From a virus, in the IMG/VR virus record IMGVR_UViG_3300035070_002626, positions 186,001-250,000 of that record: a DNA stretch of 64,000 nucleotides. One strand, 5' to 3'. Below the pieces are notes generated by a model. The model saw nothing but the letters and a program-made list of their open reading frames with translations. It was not told the origin of the DNA and made no database searches. Positions 22,750 through 31,494 of this stretch are shown here, piece after piece. Made by a program: the position numbers and the translations under genes. How positions within the stretch are numbered: the stretch's first letter is position 1; each line of letters starts with the position of its first letter.

Positions 22750-24170
22750 TTTGTTTTAAACTCTTGATAAAGTGACATTAGGTGACTTTCAGTGATATCT
22801 TCAAGATTGACTGTGTTATTACCCATACCCTGCATAGCCAATGCATTGTCGCCAGGGTTGTTAGGATTAACTTGCTGCTTCTGTCTGTTAAGACCACCAC
22901 TAATTGTATTAACAAGTGTTTCGGTATCAGCTGTTGCAGTATCGTCAGCAGCATTAGCAAAATCTTGATCTTCGGCAACAGCTTCGTGTTGCATACCAAG
23001 CGAACCAAGTCCTGCTAGCTGTAGCAATGAACCAAGTTTGGCTGCATCTTCGTCTGTTGCAGTAACAGTTAGGCTTGGGCCGCTTTGATCATTCATACTA
23101 ACGTTGATATTCATACCTTCCATTAGTCTCATTGCATTTTGAGCAATATCGTTGCCTTCGTACACACTTGCATGTTTGTACAATGATTTACCGTTGCCAC
23201 TTGCATCTGTTGCAACTGCGCCGGCTGTTGTTGTTTCTTCAACTTTTTCTTCCTCGTCGACTTGTACATCATCATCTAATTTGTGTGCTGTGTCTTTACT
23301 CATTGTAGTTTTGTGTGTTTTGCCGCCAAACTCGAAATCTTTTTTACCTGCACGTGCTGCCGCCGCTGCCGCTTGATTAAATGCATTTTCGTCAATGTCA
23401 TCTTCGTTAACTGCATCTTCGTTCATGTCATTGTGTCTACGGAAGTCTGCCACGAAGTCTTGTAGTGTATCGCCATCTAGGTAGCGCACTAATTCGCTGA
23501 AGACTGGGTGAGCTGCACAGTCTAATTCGTCGCATAACTCCCAAATAGACTCAGCACTATCGCCCACTGCTTCTTCAACTGACTCTTCCCATGGTGCTTT
23601 CTTTAGAGATACTTTTTTTCTTTCTTCGCCACGCTCTGGTTCGGATGCTTTTGCTAATGCCTGCATGTGTGCACGTTCATCTTCATCTGATGATTCGCTT
23701 ACTGCATTACAATTGCAATGCTTGCAATCTGGTGGACAGTTACAGTCTTCTGCTTTAACATCACTGCCGCAGCACTTGTCCGAACAATGTGTGTCTTTTG
23801 CTTCCGCAACATCTTCATCATCTAACACTACTTCGCTTGCAATTCTACTAGCAGCAGATTCGGCAGTTTCGCTTTCGCCGGCCGCTTCTTCAATTTCACT
23901 TAGAGGCACACCTGCTAGTTCAGCTAAACGTGACATCATAGCATCTTTAAGCTCAGCTTTGATAGTCCCAGCAGTTTCTTTAACTTCTTTGAGTTTGGCA
24001 AGGTTGTCCATGCTTAGTGCAGTGTCTGCAAAAATACTGTCATCTTCGGATATAGCTTTAGTTGATTCTTTTTTGAGGTTTTCAATATTACCAGCTGTGT
24101 CACTTTCCATGATAGGAGTTTTATTAGCAACGTCTTGTAATTTTGCGAGTGTTGTGTAAATGTTGTCCAT
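22746..24170 (-). CDS. Acidic virion-associated protein with a cysteine-rich cluster
   Basis: 474 residues, strongly acidic overall, with low-complexity Ala/Glu/Asp regions. Residues about 130-155 hold nine cysteines and two histidines within about 25 residues (DTHCSDKCCGSDVKAEDC, then NCPPDCKHCNC), a likely metal-binding knot. Candidate gp21-type sites are PIMES near residue 18 and DITES near the C-terminus. A segment SVNMNDQSGPSLTVTATDED is similar in style to a small alpha-beta domain. The gene lies between other proteins with cleavage peptides, so a head-interior role is plausible. Confidence 0.55.
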   Translation of the reverse strand: MDNIYTTLAKLQDVANKTPIMESDTAGNIENLKKESTKAISEDDSIFADTALSMDNLAKLKEVKETAGTIKAELKDAMMSRLAELAGVPLSEIEEAAGESETAESAASRIASEVVLDDEDVAEAKDTHCSDKCCGSDVKAEDCNCPPDCKHCNCNAVSESSDEDERAHMQALAKASEPERGEERKKVSLKKAPWEESVEEAVGDSAESIWELCDELDCAAHPVFSELVRYLDGDTLQDFVADFRRHNDMNEDAVNEDDIDENAFNQAAAAAARAGKKDFEFGGKTHKTTMSKDTAHKLDDDVQVDEEEKVEETTTAGAVATDASGNGKSLYKHASVYEGNDIAQNAMRLMEGMNINVSMNDQSGPSLTVTATDEDAAKLGSLLQLAGLGSLGMQHEAVAEDQDFANAADDTATADTETLVNTISGGLNRQKQQVNPNNPGDNALAMQGMGNNTVNLEDITESHLMSLYQEFKTK

Positions 24171-24181
24171 GTGTTTGTTCC

Positions 24182-24790
24182 TTAACTATCTGCTTTACCA
24201 GCGGAACTTTTCACCGTTGGAATTTTGTTTTTACCCATAATTGGGCTGTCTTTACCAGCTGGAGTATCGGTGTTGTAAACTGCTGGTGCAGTTTTACCGC
24301 CTGCAATTGTGTAATCACTTGCATACTCGTTGCCTACTACTTCACGCTGATAGGGGTCAGCACTGTAGTATTCGCTAGCTTCTTTAGACTCAGCACTATT
24401 TGGCCCGTATTCAGTACCAAGTAGCGGATTTGTTTGATCGTCATATCCATCACGCTCGTTGTCAACGCTGTCAGCATATCCAGCTTGTTGAATAATCATA
24501 TGGTTTGGATCCATACCCATTAACCTGGCAATCTGCATAATCTGTGGCGGAGTTGCTGGATAGTTAAACGATACGTCAAAGAACGACATGCCTTCGTTTT
24601 CAACACCTGGAAAATCTTGAAGTGTTTTTTGAATTGGTAATCTTTTTACATCGGACATAGTAATAACGTCAAACTGTTGAAGTTTTTCTTCTAGTGCGTT
24701 AATAAACTTTGCATCCGTATCACCGAGTATTTTGATTCTATAATCAAAAGTTTTTTTAGACTCGGTTAGATAGCTTGCGAATGATTTCAT
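24182..24790 (-). CDS. Probable internal head protein with LTE cleavage peptide
   Basis: 202 residues. It starts MKSFASYLTESKK, an amphipathic peptide ending L-T-E, like T4 internal-protein targeting sequences. It is followed by a ferredoxin-like strand-helix pattern (FDYRIKILGDTDAKFINALE, then FFDVSFNYPATPPQIMQIA) and a flexible Ser/Asp/Tyr-rich C-terminus with KDSPIMGKNKIP. Related proteins occur near terminase genes in marine T4-like phages (from memory). GCTAAATA lies 22 bases upstream of the ATG. Confidence 0.6.
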   Translation of the reverse strand: MKSFASYLTESKKTFDYRIKILGDTDAKFINALEEKLQQFDVITMSDVKRLPIQKTLQDFPGVENEGMSFFDVSFNYPATPPQIMQIARLMGMDPNHMIIQQAGYADSVDNERDGYDDQTNPLLGTEYGPNSAESKEASEYYSADPYQREVVGNEYASDYTIAGGKTAPAVYNTDTPAGKDSPIMGKNKIPTVKSSAGKADS

Positions 24791-24811
24791 CTTGTTAATC
24801 CCCTATGACAG

Positions 24812-24819
24812 TATTTAGC
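24812..24819 (-). promoter_or_regulatory. T4-late-type promoter motif
   Basis: Minus-strand GCTAAATA followed by CTG, 22 bases upstream of the ATG at 24790. The same ten-base string occurs upstream of gp13. Confidence 0.55.
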
Positions 24820-24827
24820 CAAATATG

Positions 24828-25349
24828 TTACTTTTCGTCTTTGTCTGTGTTCAATAAACGATCTAATAGCGCATTGCGGTCCAGTATCATTCCTGTGCCT
24901 GTAGTAGTATCGTTTTCATCGTTGCTGTTAGAAGCCGCTTGGGCCGCTTTAGCATCCAATGCGGCTTTCTTTAGTTGTAAATCAACCATTTTAAGCTTTT
25001 TGTTTAACTTTGCTGTTTTTGCAGTAATAGCATGCCCAAGCATGGTACTTGCTACACTGAACACATCACTAGCCCACCGACTGTCTATGTTCATGCCAAG
25101 ATCCATTAAGTCGTCAAAGCTTTTAGTTGCCTTGTCTGACAACTCATCCATTTCTTGGTCACTAGCATCAAGTCCTCTTACTTGAGGCAGAGCAGCTTGT
25201 ACTTTATCAAGCTCACTAAGTGCATTTTGCATTACCGGCATGTTATCAGGCGTTGGATCTGGAACATTGTCGGGTACTACTTCGTTAGCAAGCCCATCAT
25301 CGGTGTCAGAATCAGGTAGTTCAAATAATTCTTCGAGTTTACGTGTCAT
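24828..25349 (-). CDS. 16: Terminase small subunit, gp16-like
   Basis: 173 residues (T4 gp16 has 164). The protein starts with a short acidic region (TRKLEELFELPDSDTDDG), then two long helices whose core SRWASDVFSVASTMLGHAIT and AKLNKKLKMVDLQLKKA lines up with the central coiled coil of T4 gp16 (SPRHMEVFATLMGQM, then LKLHKDMKDI). The flexible C-terminus ends in LLDRLL. gp16 rings recognise DNA for packaging and stimulate gp17. It is about 6 kb from gp17, unlike T4. The ATG is only four bases from a TATAAATA. Confidence 0.7.
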   Translation of the reverse strand: MTRKLEELFELPDSDTDDGLANEVVPDNVPDPTPDNMPVMQNALSELDKVQAALPQVRGLDASDQEMDELSDKATKSFDDLMDLGMNIDSRWASDVFSVASTMLGHAITAKTAKLNKKLKMVDLQLKKAALDAKAAQAASNSNDENDTTTGTGMILDRNALLDRLLNTDKDEK

Positions 25350-25353
25350 GCTG

Positions 25354-25361
25354 TATTTATA
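25354..25361 (-). promoter_or_regulatory. Consensus T4 late promoter next to an ATG
   Basis: Minus-strand TATAAATA, then CAGC, then the ATG at 25349. T4 late transcripts start about six bases after this octamer, which would be at the start codon. Confidence 0.55.
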
Positions 25362-25380
25362 ACCTTAAAACTCAGTGTTT

Positions 25381-25821
25381 TTATTTGCGTTTTTTACCTT
25401 GATGGAAAATATCATCCTCTGTAATAACTCTGAAAGTAATACCACTTCGTTTGCACCAAGCTTGTGCCGCTGCCCACTTAGCATAGTTAACAGCAACAAC
25501 AGCTTTTTCTTTATTTGATGCTTTGCTTTCAAGCACACTTTGTTTCTTGGGCTTGATTTCGATTAGTTCAGTAATAACTTTGTTGTGTCGATTTTTATAT
25601 TGTATAAGAAAATCCGGGATGTAGCGTGATTGCTTTCCAGTAAGTGGATTTCTATACGGAATAGCAAGACTTTCGCTTGCCCAACTTACAATGTTGTCAT
25701 TGGTATCGCAGAATCGCATAAATGCTAATTCCCACCCACTGCGATATTTAGGCACGCCTTTGCCTGAATATTTAGATTGATTTAGTACTGTGTAGTAGCC
25801 TTGTTGGTACTTATTGGCCAT
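25381..25821 (-). CDS. 4: Head completion nuclease, gp4-like (TnsA-like fold)
   Basis: 146 residues (T4 gp4 has 150). The features are YRSGWELAFMRFCDTNDNI (catalytic E), RYIPDFLIQYKN (PDF motif) and ITELIEIKPKKQ (E-x-K), which form the active site of TnsA-like/PD-(D/E)xK endonucleases. gp4 acts on the packaged DNA end and lets tails join the head. AAAYRxGWELxFMRFCD is the typical signature of the T4-like family. It lies 31 bases from the gp16-like gene. Confidence 0.85.
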   Translation of the reverse strand: MANKYQQGYYTVLNQSKYSGKGVPKYRSGWELAFMRFCDTNDNIVSWASESLAIPYRNPLTGKQSRYIPDFLIQYKNRHNKVITELIEIKPKKQSVLESKASNKEKAVVAVNYAKWAAAQAWCKRSGITFRVITEDDIFHQGKKRK

Positions 25822-25828
25822 GGCTTAC

Positions 25829-26188
25829 CTATATAACTATGTTGCGAGCGGCGTATTGATTTGGAGTAGCTGTAGTTGAAATACCTAGTAGTGTTGCATT
25901 ACTACGTAGATTGTTAAGATAATATGCTAACGTGGCAGTAATCTGTACTTGATTTTGATTGCTTAGGTCATTAAGAATGGTTTCAACTGGTGTGTTGCTG
26001 TCACGTGCAATTTGAAAAACATTTAGTGTGAAATTTCTAGCGGCCATTTCGTCAGCAAATATAGGAGTAAAAAAACTCAACACGACATCGTAATCGTTGC
26101 TATTAATGTTAAGTTCACGTCCGTAGAAATCGTTAAACACTCTCACAGTTGGATCTGTATTTGGATTTACATAGTTTACAGTTGCCAT
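25829..26188 (-). CDS. Conserved virion structural protein, unknown role
   Basis: 119 residues, mostly helical after an unstructured N-terminus (NYVNPNTDPTVRVFNDFYGR). The pattern YDVVLSFFTPIFADEMAARNF...LAYYLNNLRSNATLLG...PNQYAARNI matches small proteins beside tail tube genes of marine T4-like phages (from memory). Downstream of the 404-residue tail-tube-like gene by two bases. It could be a tail terminator or chaperone; no direct evidence. Confidence 0.6.
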   Translation of the reverse strand: MATVNYVNPNTDPTVRVFNDFYGRELNINSNDYDVVLSFFTPIFADEMAARNFTLNVFQIARDSNTPVETILNDLSNQNQVQITATLAYYLNNLRSNATLLGISTTATPNQYAARNIVI

Positions 26189-26190
26189 TA

Positions 26191-27405
26191 CTAGTATATT
26201 CCTCCGCCGCCATTGGTCTGTGTTGGAATAGTTGATGGACCGTTTGGGTTTATCGGATCAGCTGGTTTTAATGTTGAAGGACTGTTTTGACTGGTTATTG
26301 CACTCTGTTGACTAGCCTGGTTAGGAAACAAAACGCCTCGTGTTATGCCTGGTAGTTGAGATTTGATTGTGCTTGTTAGCATATCAATTGATTCTGTTTT
26401 GAGTATACTCACTAAATCTTTACCTTTAAATGTTTGATATGCGGTGCCGGCTCCTTGTATTGCTCCAACAACACCAGCAAGATTACCTGCACTTAAATCA
26501 GTCATAATACCCGATGCTGCATCAATAAGTCCACCGTTACCTAGTATGTTTGACGTACTACCTGTGCGAGCTAGCGGGCTTGTAACTGCATCATAATTTC
26601 CTGGATTTGCAAATGATGGTATGCCACCATCTGGTTTACTGCCTGTTAGTGCTCCGTTGTAATATTTAACTGTTTCATACTCAAAAGTAAAAGTATTTTG
26701 CATAATACCGGCATCGTCAGCATAACTGTACGTGTCATGATCAAATGAAGTAATAATTGGATTAATAAGGGTGTAGGCTGCCCATTTGTGCTGATCAAAA
26801 CCAAACACAGTGATATCACGAAAAAACGGTGGTTTGCCGCCTCTGGTGCCATCAGTGTAACTTTCGCCTATGTATCCCCAGTCGTTAATTTCTCTGTCTT
26901 GTGTGTAAATATCTCGATAGTTGTAAGGATATGCTGCACCAGGATCGACCCCTTGTGCATTTTGTCCCAAACTGCCATTGGTAACAGAGGCATCAAAATA
27001 TTTCTGGCTAGCATCTTTGTAATAGTATGCATAATAGTTGTACCACAATGCACGAGATAGGTCGCTGGCATCATCGTGCATTGTACAAACAATAGGATCA
27101 TATTCAATTTGAGTCTGAACCTTGCGTTTTCTATTGTATTGATTCATAGTTTCAACACTAAATTTATAGCTAGGAAGCTTAACTTCTTTGACTAGCAAAC
27201 TTAGGTTGTTTAAATCTTGTGTTTGGAAAACATTTCGTAGTTGAGGTATTTGCTGCACATTCAAATTGAATACAACATGATATAGGAACTTACGCCGCGG
27301 TGCAAGAGCATAACCATCGCTACGAAATGTCTTGCTTGCGTGTGTATAGTCCTTAAGGAAATCGTTACCGAAAAATCCTTTTAAGAAATCTTCACCAAAG
27401 GCCAT
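26191..27405 (-). CDS. Tail-tube-like structural protein
   Basis: 404 residues. Residues about 30-250 look like a gp19-type tube or baseplate cap domain: PRRKFLYHVVFNLN, LLVKEVKLPSYKFSVETMNQ and YNRKRKVQTQIEYDPI, with KYY strands at the end. The C-terminal 150 residues are Gly/Ser/Asn-rich and may be flexible. It lies between gp19 and the 119-residue gene, 13 bases from gp19. A role as a second tube protein, tube cap (gp54/gp48-like) or tape-measure hub is possible; I cannot decide. Confidence 0.65.
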   Translation of the reverse strand: MAFGEDFLKGFFGNDFLKDYTHASKTFRSDGYALAPRRKFLYHVVFNLNVQQIPQLRNVFQTQDLNNLSLLVKEVKLPSYKFSVETMNQYNRKRKVQTQIEYDPIVCTMHDDASDLSRALWYNYYAYYYKDASQKYFDASVTNGSLGQNAQGVDPGAAYPYNYRDIYTQDREINDWGYIGESYTDGTRGGKPPFFRDITVFGFDQHKWAAYTLINPIITSFDHDTYSYADDAGIMQNTFTFEYETVKYYNGALTGSKPDGGIPSFANPGNYDAVTSPLARTGSTSNILGNGGLIDAASGIMTDLSAGNLAGVVGAIQGAGTAYQTFKGKDLVSILKTESIDMLTSTIKSQLPGITRGVLFPNQASQQSAITSQNSPSTLKPADPINPNGPSTIPTQTNGGGGIY

Positions 27406-27418
27406 AAGTTACTCCTTA

Positions 27419-28036
27419 TTAGCCGGAAACTACATCACCTAGTGTTCTACCTACGGCTGCACCTACACCGGATCCAATTGGTGTTTGTATAGCATTGTCG
27501 AAACGCATTGTCATACCAATAGTTACTGGCTCATTTGAACCATAGTTTAGATCACCATAGTTTGCTTCAGTAATAAAGCAACCATACATTTCCCATGTTT
27601 CTAGTACAACTGGTTCGCTTGTGCCGTTGCCACCATCGAGAATTTCACAACGTGTAGTGAATTTATAATCAATGCCAGAACTTGCAGAAGCTTGTTCCAT
27701 AAAGTCTAGTTGTTTCTGTAGCTGTTCGCCAATTAGTTTGCTTACGTTTCCGCCAGCATCGTCACGGAAGTTAGCACTTGTTGTAGCCCAAGTATGCTTG
27801 CCAGCTAGGTACATTCTACTGTTGTAGATCTCAATTGGAATTTCTTCAAAAGACACACTAGGACGAGTGAAATCCATTACTTGCTTGGTTAGCTCTGTTC
27901 TTGGGGTTGATACACCTAAGTTTTCAAATACCACTCTAAATCGGTATTTTAGTTTAGGCATTAACAGTCCCTGTGTCGGACTACTCTGGTCACTAGCCAA
28001 AGGCACTGTCATTCTTGATAGCGATGATACGGCCAT
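27419..28036 (-). CDS. 19: Tail tube protein gp19
   Basis: 205 residues (T4 gp19 has 163). The fold shows PKLKYRFRVVFENLG, then TKQVMDFTRPSVSFEEIPIEIYNSRMYLAG and NYGDLNYGSNEPVTIGMTMRFDN, typical of T4-like tube subunits that stack into hexameric rings inside the sheath. AGGAGAATAAAGA precedes the ATG. It is downstream of the sheath gene, as in T4 (18, 19). GATAAATA sits 24 bases ahead of the ATG, so a late promoter is likely. Confidence 0.93.
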   Translation of the reverse strand: MAVSSLSRMTVPLASDQSSPTQGLLMPKLKYRFRVVFENLGVSTPRTELTKQVMDFTRPSVSFEEIPIEIYNSRMYLAGKHTWATTSANFRDDAGGNVSKLIGEQLQKQLDFMEQASASSGIDYKFTTRCEILDGGNGTSEPVVLETWEMYGCFITEANYGDLNYGSNEPVTIGMTMRFDNAIQTPIGSGVGAAVGRTLGDVVSG

Positions 28037-28059
28037 TCTTTATTCTCCTATTACGTACT

Positions 28060-28067
28060 TATTTATC
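28060..28067 (-). promoter_or_regulatory. T4-late-type promoter of gp19
   Basis: Minus-strand GATAAATA, 24 bases upstream of the gp19 ATG and upstream of its AGGAGA ribosome-binding site, leaving a normal leader. Confidence 0.6.
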
Positions 28068-28082
28068 TTAATTATGTCACAA

Positions 28083-28108
28083 GAAAATGGAACCGAGGCT
28101 CCATTTTC
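28083..28108 (-). terminator. Hairpin after gp18
   Basis: GAAAATGGA (28083-28091) pairs with TCCATTTTC (28100-28108). On the minus strand the stem is followed by TTG and a mixed sequence rather than a long T-run; a weak terminator or RNA-end hairpin separating gp18 and gp19 transcripts. Confidence 0.5.
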
Positions 28109-28124
28109 ATGTATTTTAATAGTA

Positions 28125-31100
28125 TTAAACAGCCGATGAAGATGCTACATTACCAGCAGCAATCTCGCCTGTGTTCTTGATTCTAACCGGAATGTAGATA
28201 AACTCAACAGCTTTAACCGGCTCAATTGCAACATCAACGTATAGTTCGTTTCTGTCAATTCTAGCTGGCGTGTTGTTTGATTCATCACAAACTACCAAGT
28301 AATCATAAAGACCACGTTTTGCAACCAAGTCGATCATCAAGCTTTCAATTGAGTTCTTGATTTCGTCTCTTGTGAGTTTATCATTTGGTTCAAACACAAA
28401 GCCTTTAGCAATAACTTCAAGTCTACCACGGATAAACGCTACTAGTCTTGCAACGTTAATTCTATCTAGTGCAGTCTCACTAGATGTTGTCTTGTTACCA
28501 TAGTTAAGTATCCCGCTACCCGGAATGAACGTAATTGGGTTAATGTTGTTCTCGTATAGTGTATCACGTAATCCTTGGCGAATTGCTGTTTGTGTAAATG
28601 CGCCTGTTTGTGCATTTACATAACCAAGTGCATTAGCGTTATCAACTGTGCCTCTACGAGTGCCAGCTGGTGCTAACCAAGGATATGCAACATCATCGCT
28701 GCGAACAACTGTGCGTAACATCATGTGCGACGAAGGAGCAACTACTACTTGACCGCTTAGGTCAGTTGTTTGACAACTTGGATAAAACACACCGTAATAT
28801 GGATCTGCTACAGACAACCCGTCGCCATTTGCATTAGTTGCCCAATTAACAATATCTGTACTATTATCTGCTAGACGCATCGGAGTGTCGCCAATGACAA
28901 ATGCTGTGTTGTTACGCTCGTTGTTTAGTGCAATCATATTGCTTGCAAGTTCTTCGTAGTTTGGACATGCAATCAAATTATACTGTCTTTGCTCTTCACG
29001 AAGTTCTTGTGCACCATCAATGCTAGATTTTAATGCAGCAACAACCATTGCTCTTACTGCTTTGCGACCTGCATACATAGAACCATCTGATTGGTTACCA
29101 CTGGCTGTTACCCAAGCGGCTGTCTCAGTTGGTAGTACATCATTTGGGAAATCAGAGTAATTAAAGTAATTAACTTCGTAGCTCTTAACATTAAAGCCAC
29201 TACGTCTGGTATTCCAAAGCAACATGCCTTCCGGATATAGTGTAGCATCCGGTGCATCAATGTCAAGATAGTCGCTTGTTAGCAAGCTCTTGATTGTTGG
29301 GATAGCATCTGTGATTGGATCAGTTGTGCCATTTGTTGCCCAACGTGCGTCCAAGAATGCAATACCATTTTGTGTTGTTTGGTCAGTGTTATCAAGTAGT
29401 ACCCACTGATCCACAGCGTTAACTGACTGCCAACGATATATTGTTGGGTAGTTGTCTAGGTCTGCGGTCGAAACCCACAAGTCACCATATACTAATGCAC
29501 TGTCGTCACTTTGTTTTGTTGGTGCAGTTACAGAAACAATTGGACCGTTTGGCGAACATGCACTTAGGTTGTAACCACGTTGATCGCTTGAAACATTTTG
29601 ATAACCTTTCCAAGCGCCGCCACTGTTAACTAGGATGTCAACTTGGTCTATTGCGCTGTAATACCAGTTTGTACCATCTACTGGATCAGTGCTTGGCGGT
29701 GTTGCATTTGCTGTATAGCTGTTAACACTTCCACCAAGTGGTTCCCATCCGCTTAGTAAAATGTCACTGTTGTTGCCAGCAGTTACACCTTGTACAGTAG
29801 TAATAAAGCCGGCATTATTTACCGGAGTACCTGTTGTATCTTTAAGAGTGATATTTCCGCCCAATGTATGTTCAATTTGAACTGCGCCAGTTGACAATAC
29901 TCTTGCAGTGGTGTTTGGAACATTGGCTGCAAGGAATGCTGTTACAAAATCTGTTGCAGTAGTACCACCTAGTGTTGCTGTTACTGCGGTAGTCATTGTT
30001 GTACTATTAGCAGCACTGGCTTGAATAGTAAACTGATCTGCACTAATAAAAAATGGAGATGTGTCATCACCAGTAATCAATGTTGCACCAGTGGAATAAC
30101 GTTCAAACACTTTGTAAGTAAATGTATTGTTTTCTTGTACATCATTTCTTACATATAGTGCGCCGATTGCAATATTTTTTCCGCCGCCTGATGGGTCAAG
30201 AGCTTTTTGTGCTGCTTGATCACTTGCATACACCGGAGTGTTTTGTGTAATAAATGTATCTGTTGCAATGTCGTATTTTCTAACAACAATATTAGCGCCA
30301 GCATTAACGTTTGTCGTTTTTGCCCAGACACTTCCTGTTGGGTGTGGTTCTGCACCTGTTGCAGCCCAGCTTGGGTTTTGATAGTGCGGCGACATTTGTA
30401 GCACAGGAGCATAATACTGGCGGGCTGTGATGCCTAGCTCAGTAAGCAACGTTGTGCTATTGCCATTTTCCACCATACAGATACCGTTGCCGTCATCTGT
30501 AGATCCGTCATTGGAGCCGTTACTGTCAATGTAAATATTTAACTTACCATTGGATACGTTGGCACTAATACCTGCAATGGCTGCGTTATTGATATCGGTT
30601 GCTAATTGGGCAACAGTTGTGCCACTTAGCGTAACTTGAACATCGTTAAGATAAATGCTTTGGGCAGTTGTAAGTGTTGGGTTAGTTGTTGTGCTTGTAA
30701 TTGAAGGCCAACTGTTTTTCCAGTCATCACTGCCGACTAGCACCCAAGTGTTAGCTACTACTGCTGGGCTACTGTCTGCGTTGCCGGCAGTTTTATAATA
30801 CACTGGGTTGTTTTTATTAGTTGCTACAACTGCATAATCTCCGATGCTGCCAATTGAATCAAGAGGTATACCGGCTGCAAGGTCGCTTGTGTTAGTAATA
30901 ACAATCGGAGTTTTAGCTGTAAATGTTTCAGTAGATTCGCTCCACTGGAATGCACCCCATGCTGTTGTGCCAGTGTCTAGCCAATATGCACCATCTGATG
31001 GATCACCTGTTGGGCGTGTTGTTGTTGCTGTTAATGCAGCCAGGTCAATGTCTGCTCTTTGTACATACGCTCTATTACTGATACCCAAAACTGAGTATGC

Positions 31101-31388
31101 AGCAAGCAATCCATATTCGTTAAGTTCGTATCCGTTAATACTTGTTCCAGCACTTGTGCTGTAGAAAAACGGTGTACCAAATGTTGCTGCTAGATCTCGT
31201 TGTGAAGTGATCAAGTAAGGTTTGTTTGCATTTGCTGCTGTGGTGCCGGCTGCTACGCCAACACCTGCTCCGCTTACTTTATTCTGTGCTGTTGCAACAA
31301 GAATAAACGGAACTGAATTAGTTGGGGCTGGAAGATAGTTACTTTCGTCGATGATTGTAACTTCTACGCCTGGAGATGTTAGTGCCAT
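28125..31388 (-). CDS. 18: Tail sheath protein gp18, with large insertions
   Basis: 1087 residues (T4 gp18 has 659). The ends are sheath-like: N-terminal SPGVEVTIIDESNYLPAP and C-terminal DRINVARLVAFIRGRLEVIA...NDKLTRDEIKNSIESLM...RIDRNELYVDVAIEPVKAVEFIY, the handshake domains of contractile sheaths. The middle holds repeated modules of the form PTGDPSDGAYWLDTG, HPTGSVWAKT, PPSTDPVDGTNWYYSA and YGDLWVSTA, each probably a small beta-domain facing outwards. They may bind surfaces or stabilise the sheath. A TATAAATA late promoter lies 36 bases upstream of the ATG. Confidence 0.93.
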   Translation of the reverse strand: MALTSPGVEVTIIDESNYLPAPTNSVPFILVATAQNKVSGAGVGVAAGTTAANANKPYLITSQRDLAATFGTPFFYSTSAGTSINGYELNEYGLLAAYSVLGISNRAYVQRADIDLAALTATTTRPTGDPSDGAYWLDTGTTAWGAFQWSESTETFTAKTPIVITNTSDLAAGIPLDSIGSIGDYAVVATNKNNPVYYKTAGNADSSPAVVANTWVLVGSDDWKNSWPSITSTTTNPTLTTAQSIYLNDVQVTLSGTTVAQLATDINNAAIAGISANVSNGKLNIYIDSNGSNDGSTDDGNGICMVENGNSTTLLTELGITARQYYAPVLQMSPHYQNPSWAATGAEPHPTGSVWAKTTNVNAGANIVVRKYDIATDTFITQNTPVYASDQAAQKALDPSGGGKNIAIGALYVRNDVQENNTFTYKVFERYSTGATLITGDDTSPFFISADQFTIQASAANSTTMTTAVTATLGGTTATDFVTAFLAANVPNTTARVLSTGAVQIEHTLGGNITLKDTTGTPVNNAGFITTVQGVTAGNNSDILLSGWEPLGGSVNSYTANATPPSTDPVDGTNWYYSAIDQVDILVNSGGAWKGYQNVSSDQRGYNLSACSPNGPIVSVTAPTKQSDDSALVYGDLWVSTADLDNYPTIYRWQSVNAVDQWVLLDNTDQTTQNGIAFLDARWATNGTTDPITDAIPTIKSLLTSDYLDIDAPDATLYPEGMLLWNTRRSGFNVKSYEVNYFNYSDFPNDVLPTETAAWVTASGNQSDGSMYAGRKAVRAMVVAALKSSIDGAQELREEQRQYNLIACPNYEELASNMIALNNERNNTAFVIGDTPMRLADNSTDIVNWATNANGDGLSVADPYYGVFYPSCQTTDLSGQVVVAPSSHMMLRTVVRSDDVAYPWLAPAGTRRGTVDNANALGYVNAQTGAFTQTAIRQGLRDTLYENNINPITFIPGSGILNYGNKTTSSETALDRINVARLVAFIRGRLEVIAKGFVFEPNDKLTRDEIKNSIESLMIDLVAKRGLYDYLVVCDESNNTPARIDRNELYVDVAIEPVKAVEFIYIPVRIKNTGEIAAGNVASSSAV

Positions 31389-31424
31389 GTTAATTGCTTC
31401 CTTTGTAAAAGTATTCGCTAATGA

Positions 31425-31432
31425 TATTTATA
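31425..31432 (-). promoter_or_regulatory. Consensus T4 late promoter of gp18
   Basis: Minus-strand TATAAATA, 36 bases before the gp18 ATG, with AAAGGAAGC as ribosome-binding site between. It faces away from the plus-strand late motif at 31482-31489. Confidence 0.65.
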
Positions 31433-31481
31433 AAAATATACGAATTCCAGCTCCTTAGAGTGCCCTTTGCAAAGGTTTTAA

Positions 31482-31489
31482 TATAAATA
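31482..31489 (+). promoter_or_regulatory. Consensus T4 late promoter next to an ATG
   Basis: TATAAATA with five bases (ATTGC) before the ATG at 31495. No ribosome-binding site fits between, so the mRNA would be leaderless. It is divergent from the gp18 promoter. Confidence 0.6.
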
Positions 31490-31494
31490 ATTGC

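Noticed and set aside
23665-24159. Plus-strand frame of 164 codons, Ser/Ala-rich
   Set aside because: Antisense of the Ala/Glu/Asp-rich 474-residue gene; composition is what an antisense of such DNA gives.
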